Part shown: positions 43,468 to 50,277 of the stretch, one piece after another | Layout: every line of letters begins with the position of its first letter | How positions within the stretch are numbered: position 1 is the first letter of the stretch | From: Bacteroidota bacterium | GTDB lineage: Bacteria; Bacteroidota; Bacteroidia; Chitinophagales; Chitinophagaceae | Assembly: GCA_013288285.1 (NCBI GenBank) | Contig: JABDCE010000007.1 | Coordinates: 4,533-54,809 of the forward strand | Direction: 5' to 3' | DNA: 50,277 nt | The notes under the pieces: model-generated | What the model was told of the DNA's origin: nothing | What the model saw: the letters and a program-made list of their open reading frames with translations, nothing else | Databases searched by the model: none | Program-made: the position numbers and the translations under genes

Positions 43468-43800
43468 ATGGAGAGAGAAGATCAAGTGTATGATAGGGAT
43501 TTATTCCTTCAGGTTATTGGCAGCTATCCATCCATTAAGTCGTTGCGCTATGATAACTATGATGGAATACATGTTCAATTCTTTGAAGGGTTAACAGGCA
43601 AACTTGTGCCTATTGAAACAACAGACCTTGAAGACGATCTTACTTTTTCTGAGGGATGCGGAATACTTATTGAATTAGGGCTTAATGATCTTATTGATAC
43701 GCTTTTCCCCCCAATACCAGCATTGACAGAGGAGCAAGAGTTGGCCATAATCGAGGATGGTATTTTAAAAGATCAGGCATTAAAGGGACTTGACGATTAA
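43468..43800 (+). CDS. Small acidic ORFan, 110 aa
   Basis: I start at the ATG at 43468 (MEREDQVYDRDLFLQVIGSY), 4 bases after the stop of the previous gene. A longer frame from 43417 would overlap that gene by 47 bases. Very acidic (LEDDLTFSEGCGILIEL ... LTEEQELAIIEDGILKDQ), cytoplasmic, no motif recognised. Translation is probably coupled to the basic 140-residue protein upstream. Opposite charges suggest that the two may bind each other (inference). Confidence 0.55.
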   Translation: MEREDQVYDRDLFLQVIGSYPSIKSLRYDNYDGIHVQFFEGLTGKLVPIETTDLEDDLTFSEGCGILIELGLNDLIDTLFPPIPALTEEQELAIIEDGILKDQALKGLDD

Positions 43801-44146
43801 TCAAATTGAGTCAATAAATGCATTTTGTCTGAATAAAAAAATTGAAAATCACAGCCTTTTTATTTTTATGTGGTTCCTACAATGTTTTTAATATTGATGG
43901 GTGTATTTGTTCTCGGCCTACTGGAGTTTTAAAGCATATCCCCCCCCCCCTTCCTATTATTGATTTATTTATTTGAATGGGGATAATTATTTGGTGATTA
44001 TAGTTATTTCGACAGTAGTTGTTATCTGCGTGTTAGTTATTACAACTTAAATTTAAAAACTGAGAAGCTATCGCAGCCCGTTTGCAGGCTTTCTTTTGTA
44101 GATTCGATAACATTTTGTTTCCTTATTTTTACAAAAAACAATAAGC
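43801..44146. other. 346-base AT-rich spacer with an 11-base C tract
   Basis: No supported gene. It holds an uninterrupted run of C at 43940-43950 and a weak hairpin AGCC/GGCT near 44074-44090. The redoxin promoter should lie near its right end, but no exact -33/-7 pair was found. Confidence 0.6.
43940..43950. repeat. Homopolymer tract, 11 C
   Basis: Eleven consecutive C in a strongly AT-rich spacer. Such tracts change length by slippage. It is about 200 bases upstream of the redoxin gene and outside any supported reading frame. Confidence 0.8.
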
Positions 44147-44764
44147 ATGAGAACAACAGTATTGGCCATAGCCACGTTATTTGCATCGCTGGGAGCAGCG
44201 AGCGTTTCTGCGCAGACAGCAGATAAACTGAACCCGGGAGATAATCTGCCGGCCATCAACACTACCATGCGCAACGCAACGGGAACTAACATGACACTGA
44301 AAGGCGCGGCCGGTGAGAACGGCCTGCTGGTAATGTTTTCGTGCAATACCTGTCCGTTTGTAGTGAAGAACCAGCCGATTACCACTAAGACCATGGAATG
44401 CGCCAAGGCGCATCATGTAGGTATGGTGATCGTGAACTCGAATGAGGCAAAGCGTGGTGATGACGACTCGTACTCAGCCATGCAGAAATATGCCAAGGAG
44501 CAGAAGTATACTGTGCCTTATGTAGTGGACGAGAACTCCGTACTGGCTGATGCGTTTGGCGCGAGCCATACACCTGAAGTATTCCTGTTTAACAAGGAGG
44601 GAAAGCTGGTGTATAAGGGCGCTATGAATGATAATCCCGGAGATCCGAACAGCTACAAAAAGATGTATGTAGAAGACGCGATGAATGCTATGGTTGCGGG
44701 TAAGGAAGTAAACCCGAAGACCACTAAATCGGTAGGCTGCGGTATCAAGAGAAAAGCCGCTTAA
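44147..44764 (+). CDS. Secreted thioredoxin-like (AhpC/TSA redoxin) protein, 205 aa
   Basis: Signal peptide MRTTVLAIATLFASLGAASV cleaved near SAQ. The thioredoxin-fold active site is FSCNTCPFV with Cys66 and Cys69 (CxxC), followed by the typical VNSNEAKRGDDDS and a cis-Pro segment SHTPEVFLF. The end has a third Cys in VGCGIKRK. The protein probably works in the periplasm as a thiol reductase or peroxidase-like redoxin. Its exact partner is unknown. Converges with the OmpA-domain gene; a shared terminator lies between them. Confidence 0.9.
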   Translation: MRTTVLAIATLFASLGAASVSAQTADKLNPGDNLPAINTTMRNATGTNMTLKGAAGENGLLVMFSCNTCPFVVKNQPITTKTMECAKAHHVGMVIVNSNEAKRGDDDSYSAMQKYAKEQKYTVPYVVDENSVLADAFGASHTPEVFLFNKEGKLVYKGAMNDNPGDPNSYKKMYVEDAMNAMVAGKEVNPKTTKSVGCGIKRKAA

Positions 44765-44783
44765 TCTTTTAAACAACGCTTTA

Positions 44784-44817
44784 AATAAAATAGCCCCTTG
44801 ACCGGGGCTATTTTATT
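44784..44817. terminator. Bidirectional terminator between convergent genes
   Basis: Perfect stem AATAAAATAGCCCC / GGGGCTATTTTATT around a 6-base loop TTGACC. T runs appear on both strands. It overlaps the stop codon of the OmpA-domain gene (44813-44815) and lies 20 bases past the redoxin stop. Confidence 0.93.
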
Positions 44818-45661
44818 TACCCAATATCCTGATCTCGACACGGCGGTTCTTTTCTTTATCCTCGTCAGTGACTTCCGGGTAAACCAGCGGCAAAGTATTG
44901 CCGAGACCTATGTAGCTGAGGCGTGACTTGCTGATATTGTGTGCCACGAGGAAGTCGTAGATGGCTTTTGCGCGGTTCCACGAAAGTGGTCCACCAAATT
45001 TAGAGTCTACTCCATCGGCATGTACCTCCTTAGGGTCGAGGCAACAGATGTGGCCTTCTATCTGTATCCTCACAGTGCTGTACTTGACCATGAAGTCGTA
45101 CAGCAGCTTCAGTTGCGGATTGGATTTGGTGAGGATGATGGAAGAGCTGTTCTCAAACAATATATCGAGCGGGTAGGTGGCATTTACTTTCAGCGACGAT
45201 GCAGAGACCGATGCGATGGACTTTTTGCTGCCGGGCGCATTTGCCGTTTGTAAGTCTACCGCGCGCTGACGGTCTATGATTATCTGCACCTTCCTATCTG
45301 TCTCGTAACCCTCTTTACCATTTACTGGCGCACGGTTGATCTTGCCTTTTCCCATGCATAGTTTTATGTCGCCCCCATCAAGCCCGGAAGAAACGAGATA
45401 AGCTTTTACGTTCTTCGCCCTTGCGGCAGATAGGGGATCATTGTGCGCATTATCGCCCAGGTAATCGGCATAGCCCAGCACTATTAGTTTTTGTCCATGT
45501 ACCAGTTTGTCGTTGAACACCAGCTGGTCCATCATGGCGCTTGCCTGCTTGCTGATGTTGGGGTCATTGAGCGGGAAGTATACCTGGAAAGTATCCTTGC
45601 TCTGGCTATAAGCCAGAAACGAGCAGCAAAGGAGGCAATATGTGAGCAGGATATTCTTCAT
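44813..45661 (-). CDS. Periplasmic protein with two tandem OmpA-like domains, 282 aa
   Basis: Signal peptide MKNILLTYCLLCCSFLAYSQ. The first OmpA/MotB-type domain (about residues 25-132) has VLGYADYLGDNAHNDPLSAARAKNV and ends in ETDRKVQIII. The second (about 160-282) has VRIQIEGHICCL, LSWNRAKAIYDFLVAHNIS, LSYIGLGNT and the closing KNRRVEIRI. The second carries an insertion after GHICC. The domain binds peptidoglycan in OmpA-family proteins. There is no beta-barrel or lipobox, so it is soluble and periplasmic. It converges with the redoxin gene; its start faces the GldN-like gene. Confidence 0.88.
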   Translation of the reverse strand: MKNILLTYCLLCCSFLAYSQSKDTFQVYFPLNDPNISKQASAMMDQLVFNDKLVHGQKLIVLGYADYLGDNAHNDPLSAARAKNVKAYLVSSGLDGGDIKLCMGKGKINRAPVNGKEGYETDRKVQIIIDRQRAVDLQTANAPGSKKSIASVSASSLKVNATYPLDILFENSSSIILTKSNPQLKLLYDFMVKYSTVRIQIEGHICCLDPKEVHADGVDSKFGGPLSWNRAKAIYDFLVAHNISKSRLSYIGLGNTLPLVYPEVTDEDKEKNRRVEIRILGK

Positions 45662-45691
45662 ACAAAACGGGCAACAAAACTAATCATACAA

Positions 45692-45723
45692 TTTGTATTT
45701 TATATTATCTCTTATTAGATTTG
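45692..45723 (+). promoter_or_regulatory. Bacteroidota-type promoter for the tandem GldN gene
   Basis: TTTG (45692-45695), 20 bases, TAGATTTG (45716-45723): a full -33/-7 match. The predicted start of transcription near 45730 leaves a leader of only about 10 bases before the ATG at 45739. Confidence 0.65.
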
Positions 45724-45738
45724 TGGAAATAAGTTGTT

Positions 45739-46932
45739 ATGGATAGCCATAGATTATTTCTTATCGCGTTTTACTGCATGTTTGCCTTGCCCGTAATGGC
45801 AAAAGACGGCAATGAACCTGCCACATGCATAGCGTGGAAGAAAATAGTATCGAGAGAGGTGGAGATGGGCGTACCGAAAGGTGATAGGGATACTATAAAA
45901 AGAGATGGCAGCAATACACTTACGAAACTGCTGACCGATGCGATACAGGCCGGAACTGTGACAGTATATTCTAACCTGGACGCAAGTCATAGCACCCCGA
46001 TATCACTGTATGAACGGAGTGTCATCACGGGGAGCCTTTCCGACACGATAGTGTTAACTGATCCTATTACCAGGAATGAGTTGGTAAAAGTGATCAGGAG
46101 AGAGATTGACTATCGCAATATTCATAAATATAGGGTGCAGGAAGAATGGGCCTATGACCCTGCAATGGGCGTAACCACAGTGCAGATACTCAGCATAGCC
46201 CCGGTGCGCGATATTTATGCATCAGATGGTACTCTTCGCGGTGTGCAGGCGATGTTCTGGATGAAGTTCCGAGATGCTGAACCTATAATAGAACGGTATG
46301 ATCGGGCACATGCCGATAATGCATTCGTGAAACATATATGGAATGATTATTTTGCAACGGCCCCAGCGGTAACAAATGATGGTGTATGGGGTACACAAGT
46401 AATGCGGACAGTAGAAATGCCCGCAGATAAAGAAGTGGAGCTACATCACCTGAAAGACAATGCCGTTGACAACAGCCTGCTGGATATGCTGCTGGCAGCA
46501 AAGTATTCAGGTAGAATAGCTACAGGAGCCGCATATGACCACGGGTTAATAAATATGCTGGCCGCAAATAATTTTAGAGATTCAAGTTTTATAGTGGCAC
46601 ATACAACAGTGATATTGGACCCAATCACCAGCCGCGAAGAAGAGAAAACTATTCTATCGCTGGCAGTTAACAGAAAGGATATTCCGAAGAAGCTGCAAAT
46701 AGTGGAACATTGGTCTTTCGATCCGTTCGTGGGTAGTACGACGATACAGATGAAAGCGATGGCCGTATCTGTTAAAGAAGAATCAACAATTGAGCCGATG
46801 TTTTGGATGCGTTTCAAAGATATACGGAGTATGGTAGCTGACTATGATATGTATCATCAGCTTAATAGTTTTGCGGCGAGCCTGCACGATAGTTATTTTC
46901 TGTCGGACACAAAGCCTGTGGTCATGCAATAA
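45739..46932 (+). CDS. Protein with two tandem GldN/PorN-like domains, 397 aa
   Basis: Signal peptide MDSHRLFLIAFYCMFALPVMA. Domain 1 (about 30-195) has the GldN landmarks REVEMGVP, YRVQEEWAYDPAMGVTTVQI, SIAPVRDIYASDGTLRG and AMFWMKFRDAEPIIERYD. Domain 2 (about 215-385) repeats them in a more diverged form: VEHWSFDPFVGSTTIQMK, PMFWMRFKDIRSMVADYDMY. GldN is a periplasmic part of the T9SS ring that works with GldK, and it normally has one domain of about 300 residues. Here the domain is doubled and no gldKLM genes are near, so this is a paralogue rather than the core subunit. Probably a periplasmic accessory of T9SS or gliding (inference). Confidence 0.82.
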   Translation: MDSHRLFLIAFYCMFALPVMAKDGNEPATCIAWKKIVSREVEMGVPKGDRDTIKRDGSNTLTKLLTDAIQAGTVTVYSNLDASHSTPISLYERSVITGSLSDTIVLTDPITRNELVKVIRREIDYRNIHKYRVQEEWAYDPAMGVTTVQILSIAPVRDIYASDGTLRGVQAMFWMKFRDAEPIIERYDRAHADNAFVKHIWNDYFATAPAVTNDGVWGTQVMRTVEMPADKEVELHHLKDNAVDNSLLDMLLAAKYSGRIATGAAYDHGLINMLAANNFRDSSFIVAHTTVILDPITSREEEKTILSLAVNRKDIPKKLQIVEHWSFDPFVGSTTIQMKAMAVSVKEESTIEPMFWMRFKDIRSMVADYDMYHQLNSFAASLHDSYFLSDTKPVVMQ

Positions 46933-46979
46933 TGCTGCTGGCATAGATTTGTAGCATCTTTATAAAAATAACTCACGCC

Positions 46980-47408
46980 ATGATTGATAATACTGACGAC
47001 GCCAACTGCAAGACAGAGGAAAAGCATAATGACGCCACCCTTAACAGGCCTGCCGGGGACAGGGTAGTAGATGCACCCAGTGTATTGGTAGACCTGCCCC
47101 GGTATATAAGACAGATAAAGCAGGAAGACGCCTGGACAAAGAACGACCGCAACAGTATCACTGTTTTCAAGACCCGGGATATGGCTATAGTGCTGGGTGG
47201 GTTGCGCGCCGGAGCAGAAATGCCGGCACACAAGGCAGAGGGTATCATGAGCATACAACTGATACATGGCAGCCTGGACCTGAACACCGATGAACTCAGC
47301 GAGACCATGAAGGCAGGGCAGATAGCTGCTATTCATAAAGGCTGCAACTACAGGCTGATAGCGCAGGAAGAATCTATCTATCTCCTCACTATCTGTGATG
47401 TGGAGTAG
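46980..47408 (+). CDS. Small cupin-domain protein, 142 aa
   Basis: An acidic, low-complexity start (to about residue 35) precedes a cupin barrel: ITVFKTRDMAIVLGGLRAGAEMPAHKAEGIMSIQLIHGSLDLNTDE ... MKAGQIAAIHKGCNYRLIAQEES. One His in PAHKAEG and Glu stand in for the usual metal site. It may bind metal weakly or not at all. Cytoplasmic; substrate unknown. A TAGATTTG box at 46944-46951 lies 29 bases before the ATG, though no -33 element is clear. Confidence 0.8.
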   Translation: MIDNTDDANCKTEEKHNDATLNRPAGDRVVDAPSVLVDLPRYIRQIKQEDAWTKNDRNSITVFKTRDMAIVLGGLRAGAEMPAHKAEGIMSIQLIHGSLDLNTDELSETMKAGQIAAIHKGCNYRLIAQEESIYLLTICDVE

Positions 47409-47486
47409 CTTTATCACAGTTTCTATGCCTTACATCTTATTGCCTTAGGGCTTTAATGCGTATATTGGCACCAATATTTACATTAT

Positions 47487-48323
47487 ATGGTACAGGTTGG
47501 TCAGTACAATACGCTTAAAGTTATCAAAGAAGTCGATTTCGGGATGTACCTGGATGGCGGTGAGGATGAAATACTGCTGCCCAAGCGGTATGTGCCTGAA
47601 GGGCTGAAAGTGGATGATGAGATCAACGTATTTATATACCATGATAATGACGGCAGGCTGATAGCTACCACGCTGAAACCGGTGGCCACAGTAGGGGAGA
47701 TAGCCATGATGGAAGTGGCAGATACTAACCCCTCAGGCGCTTTCCTGAAGTGGGGACTGATGAAGGATGTATTTGTGCCTATATCTCACCAGGAGGTCCG
47801 GATGAAAAAGGGCGACAAGCGACTGGTGCGCCTGTTCATAGATGAGAAGACAGGGCGTGTAACGGGCAGCGAAAAAATAGATAAGTACCTGAGTAACTAT
47901 GAGCTGACCGTGAAGGAACGGGAGGGGGTGGACCTGGTGGTATTCCAGAAAACGGATATAGGCTACAAGGTGATCATCAACAGTAAGCACATGGGTGTGA
48001 TGCATTTTAATGAGGTATTCAAAGAGCTGCATGTTGGCGAGCAGCTGAAAGGTTTTGTAAAGCACATACGGCCGGATAATAAAATAGATGTGTCGCCGGG
48101 CGCGATAGGGTATACTAAGATACCTGATGAAGAAGCAAGGATAGTGGAACTACTGAAATCGAATAACGGCTACCTGCCGTACAATGATAAATCGGACCCG
48201 GATGCTATCCATGCGTTCTTCGGGATGAGTAAGAAATCGTTCAAAATGACGCTGGGAGCATTGTACAAAAAGCGGCTTATATCCTTTACGCAAACGGGCA
48301 CTAAGCTGGAAGAAGCGGAATAA
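47487..48323 (+). CDS. S1-domain RNA-binding protein, CvfB/YitL family
   Basis: 278 residues. Three S1-like beta-barrels are recognisable (LKVIKEVDFGMYLDGG; GAFLKWGLMKDVFVPISHQEV; QLKGFVKHIRPDNKIDVSPG), followed by a C-terminal winged helix (DPDAIHAFFGMSKKSFKMTLGALYKKRLI). This is the CvfB layout. CvfB proteins bind RNA and affect virulence or translation in Staphylococcus; the role in Bacteroidota is not known. Cytoplasmic. The stop directly abuts the stop of the convergent molybdopterin gene. Confidence 0.93.
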   Translation: MVQVGQYNTLKVIKEVDFGMYLDGGEDEILLPKRYVPEGLKVDDEINVFIYHDNDGRLIATTLKPVATVGEIAMMEVADTNPSGAFLKWGLMKDVFVPISHQEVRMKKGDKRLVRLFIDEKTGRVTGSEKIDKYLSNYELTVKEREGVDLVVFQKTDIGYKVIINSKHMGVMHFNEVFKELHVGEQLKGFVKHIRPDNKIDVSPGAIGYTKIPDEEARIVELLKSNNGYLPYNDKSDPDAIHAFFGMSKKSFKMTLGALYKKRLISFTQTGTKLEEAE

Positions 48324-49085
48324 CTAAAGTCCTGAATAATAATCGTAGCCCTGCTCTGCCCAGTAGTCTTTGGGTTTTTCGTTACTGAAATACATGATGC
48401 CGATGCGCTTCAGGTGTTTGATACCATACTTTACCGGTATGATTAGTCGTAGTGGGTAGCCCTGATTTTGCGGTAGTGGCTTGCCGTTGAGCTCATAGCA
48501 TAGCAGTGTTTGCGGCTGCATCATGCTGGGCATATCGTTGCCTACATAGTAGGTGCCATCCGGGGTGATCATGCCCACGTATTTCATGGTAGATTGCGAT
48601 ACGAGATTATACTTTTGCAGAAAATCGCTGAACCGTGCGCCACCCCAGTAGGTGACCTGGCTCCAGCCCTCCACGCATTTAAAATCAAATACCACTTCTG
48701 TTTTTGGCAGGGCTTTGATATCGTCGAGTGTGAGTACGAGCGTATCTCCCGGTTTGCGAACTACCTTCAGTCGCCATGAAGTGTCGAGAGTGCCGCCCAT
48801 GCCTACATCACCGTTGACACGGGCATTGGGCACAGCATCCTTTTTCTTGAACGACCGTGCCTGGCGTATTTTGCTGTAGAAGAGGCTGAACAGTTTTTCG
48901 TTGGTTTTAAATACTGTTCGGAGCGTGGGCTGTACATTGTCTGCACTTGCAGGTTCGTGGTATAGCTTTAAGAAGAGAAAGACGCCGAGGGCCATACAGA
49001 CAAAGAAAACAGAAAATGACATAATGGTGCGGCGGGATATCTCCCGCTGCACTGCTTTATCTTTTTCTTGTGCTGGATCACTCAT
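48324..49085 (-). CDS. Membrane-anchored molybdopterin-dependent oxidoreductase (sulfite-oxidase family)
   Basis: 253 residues. The N-terminus has a twin-arginine-like ISRRTIMSF followed by one membrane helix (about 22-41), so it is probably a Tat-type signal anchor. The catalytic domain (about 95-253) carries the molybdenum-ligating Cys137 in DFKCVEGWS. Further family blocks are VGMITPDGTYYVG, LLCYELNGKPLPQNQGYPLRLIIP and HLKRIGIMYFS. Periplasmic, related to the MsrP/YedY type. Co-transcribed with and overlapped by the upstream cytochrome b gene (4 bases), which should pass it electrons. The substrate is unknown. Confidence 0.92.
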   Translation of the reverse strand: MSDPAQEKDKAVQREISRRTIMSFSVFFVCMALGVFLFLKLYHEPASADNVQPTLRTVFKTNEKLFSLFYSKIRQARSFKKKDAVPNARVNGDVGMGGTLDTSWRLKVVRKPGDTLVLTLDDIKALPKTEVVFDFKCVEGWSQVTYWGGARFSDFLQKYNLVSQSTMKYVGMITPDGTYYVGNDMPSMMQPQTLLCYELNGKPLPQNQGYPLRLIIPVKYGIKHLKRIGIMYFSNEKPKDYWAEQGYDYYSGL

Positions 49086-49846
49086 GCGTCTGTGGTTGTG
49101 GTTTCTGCGGGTTCAGGTTCGGGTACTGTTACTTCTTTGTATTGCTCCACCTCAAAGCCGGTGACCATTGCCTGGAAATTGTTCCAACCCGCGAGTATCA
49201 CCTGGATCACATGTATCAGGAAGAAAAGTACGTAGCCTATGGTAAGCGCGAAATGCTCTATGCGGGCCGCTTCATAACCGCCGCAAAGGTAGCAAAGCCA
49301 GTAAAGCTGAATGGGCTTGTATATGGCCAGGCCGGTAATGATGGAGCCTGCCCCCATAACTATAATAGCAGAGTAGGCAACGCGCTGGGCTGCATTGTAC
49401 TTGCCTTGTGGAGGTGCTGTTTTACGGATGTGGAGGTCGTGCAGCAGCACCAGCCATGCTTCTTTAAAGGAATGTTTGTCGGGTGCCAGGTAACGCCACT
49501 CACCTGAGAAAATGGTGTACAGTACATACAGGAAGCCATTTACAAAGAAGAGCCACATAAAGAAGAAATGGAACGCCATGCCCGTAGATAAATGGAAAGG
49601 GACATTGAGGGCATCGTAAATAGATTGCGGGAAAAATTTCACCAATGTTTTGTCGCCCCAGCCCAGCCGGTACACATCATTTGCCCAATAGATAAGGAGG
49701 CCGCTCCATATCATGACGGTAAGCACCGGGAAATTGATCCAGTGAAACCAGCGGATGGCTAGGGGGTGTTTTTTTACAATTCGCTTCAAAAATATAAAGG
49801 CCACATAAAGCAACCCGTTCGATCTTTTCTTTTTTGCCGCAGCCAT
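49082..49846 (-). CDS. Cytochrome b subunit for the molybdopterin oxidoreductase
   Basis: 254 residues with about four membrane helices. Haem-ligand His candidates are in KKHPLAIRWFHWINFP, STGMAFHFFFMWLFFVNG and EHFALTIGYVLFFLIHVIQV. The layout matches the b-type cytochromes of the thiosulfate reductase/cytochrome b561 group. A basic N-terminus (MAAAKKKRS) is cytoplasmic. The protein delivers electrons from the quinone pool to the enzyme encoded next (stop and start overlap by 4 bases). Confidence 0.92.
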   Translation of the reverse strand: MAAAKKKRSNGLLYVAFIFLKRIVKKHPLAIRWFHWINFPVLTVMIWSGLLIYWANDVYRLGWGDKTLVKFFPQSIYDALNVPFHLSTGMAFHFFFMWLFFVNGFLYVLYTIFSGEWRYLAPDKHSFKEAWLVLLHDLHIRKTAPPQGKYNAAQRVAYSAIIVMGAGSIITGLAIYKPIQLYWLCYLCGGYEAARIEHFALTIGYVLFFLIHVIQVILAGWNNFQAMVTGFEVEQYKEVTVPEPEPAETTTTDA

Positions 49847-49988
49847 GCCGCTAATTTAATTGATAAAATTGATTGGTTGACCACCCTTTATAAATTGGCA
49901 GCACCGACAAATCCGACTTTAACATTTGCCCTCATTAAACCATGGCACGATTTTTTCCCTCTAAAACTTAACCAAAAAAACAGAACTT

Positions 49989-50277
49989 ATGAAAAACATC
50001 AGGAGAACGTTGTTCATCTTAGCTGTCGCACTCACTTGCGGGGCATTTACCAGCAATGCGCAGATCGAAGTAAGGGTACGGCCCGACCGTCCGCACTACG
50101 AGCACCCGGCTGCACCCAGCCCAAGGCACGTATGGATAGATGAAGAATGGGAACCACGCAACGGCTCTTATGTATTCGTTGGTGGTCGTTGGGCAGAGCC
50201 ACCACATCGTGGTCAGGTGTGGGTAGCCGGCCACTGGAAAGACACCCCACACGGTACTATCTGGAAACCAGGTCACT
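49989..50277 (+). CDS. Secreted YXWGXW-repeat protein, partial at the window edge
   Basis: Signal peptide MKNIRRTLFILAVALTCGAF cleaved near SNAQ. The mature part shows Trp-rich repeats of the YXWGXW type (WEPRNGSYVFVGGRWAEPP, VWVAGHWKDTPHGTIWKPGH). Bacterial members are secreted, and their function is not known. The gene runs off the right end of the window; 96 codons are visible. It is divergent from the cytochrome b gene over 142 bases. Confidence 0.85.
   Translation, partial: MKNIRRTLFILAVALTCGAFTSNAQIEVRVRPDRPHYEHPAAPSPRHVWIDEEWEPRNGSYVFVGGRWAEPPHRGQVWVAGHWKDTPHGTIWKPGH

Noticed and set aside
43882-43932. 16-codon hydrophobic peptide before the C tract
   Set aside because: It could be a micro-membrane peptide, but an open frame of this length in AT-rich DNA is expected by chance.

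Overview
The window is a stretch of a Bacteroidota chromosome, most likely a Chitinophagaceae-like (Chitinophagales) bacterium. The evidence is the type IX secretion (T9SS) C-terminal sorting domains, a GldN-family protein, DUF3810, promoters of the TTTG-N18-22-TAnnTTTG type with few Shine-Dalgarno sequences, and moderate GC with islands of AT-rich intergenic DNA. No rRNA, tRNA, CRISPR array or complete insertion sequence was seen.

Layout. (1) 1-11633: four tandem paralogous genes on the minus strand encode secreted bacterial Ig-like (Big_2) repeat proteins with a T9SS sorting tail, each followed by a strong terminator. One is a 1703-residue protein with 21 Ig-like repeats arranged in higher-order duplications. 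The first bases of the window repeat the promoter/terminator spacer, which suggests a fifth copy just to the left. (2) 11804-14147: a two-gene operon (hmgA, hppD) of tyrosine/homogentisate catabolism. (3) 14293-23090: a signalling block with two lone receivers, a sigma-54 operon (rpoN, an NtrC-type activator, two soluble histidine kinases) and a CHASE3 membrane histidine kinase. (4) 23091-27891: small conserved hypotheticals, a DUF2383 protein, a B12-dependent acyl-CoA mutase catalytic subunit and a DUF3810 membrane metallopeptidase-like protein. (5) 27892-29608: a non-coding, hairpin-rich stretch and an AT-rich spacer flank a helix-turn-helix gene. Each spacer carries one perfect DnaA box (TTATCCACA).

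(6) 29609-42447: mostly plus-strand genes for a secreted hypothetical, an EGF-like lipoprotein, a GH3-family ligase, a PASTA protein, ClpS, a YgiB/YgiC-like pair, an OsmC protein, a DPP-IV-type peptidase, a YihY membrane protein and a haem/copper lipoprotein. (7) 42482-44100: an AT-rich patch of three ORFans with an 11-base C tract. (8) 44147-50277: a secreted redoxin, a tandem OmpA-domain protein, a tandem GldN-domain protein, a cupin, a CvfB-like S1 protein, a molybdopterin oxidoreductase with its cytochrome b, and the start of a YXWGXW-repeat protein.

Two themes stand out. One is T9SS biology: the secreted Ig-repeat cargo and an unusual double-GldN protein. The other is a likely replication-origin region near 28-29.6 kb. 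There gene orientation switches from mostly minus to mostly plus, the plus strand switches from C-rich to G-rich, and two perfect DnaA boxes are found. The origin call is an inference from hand counts.
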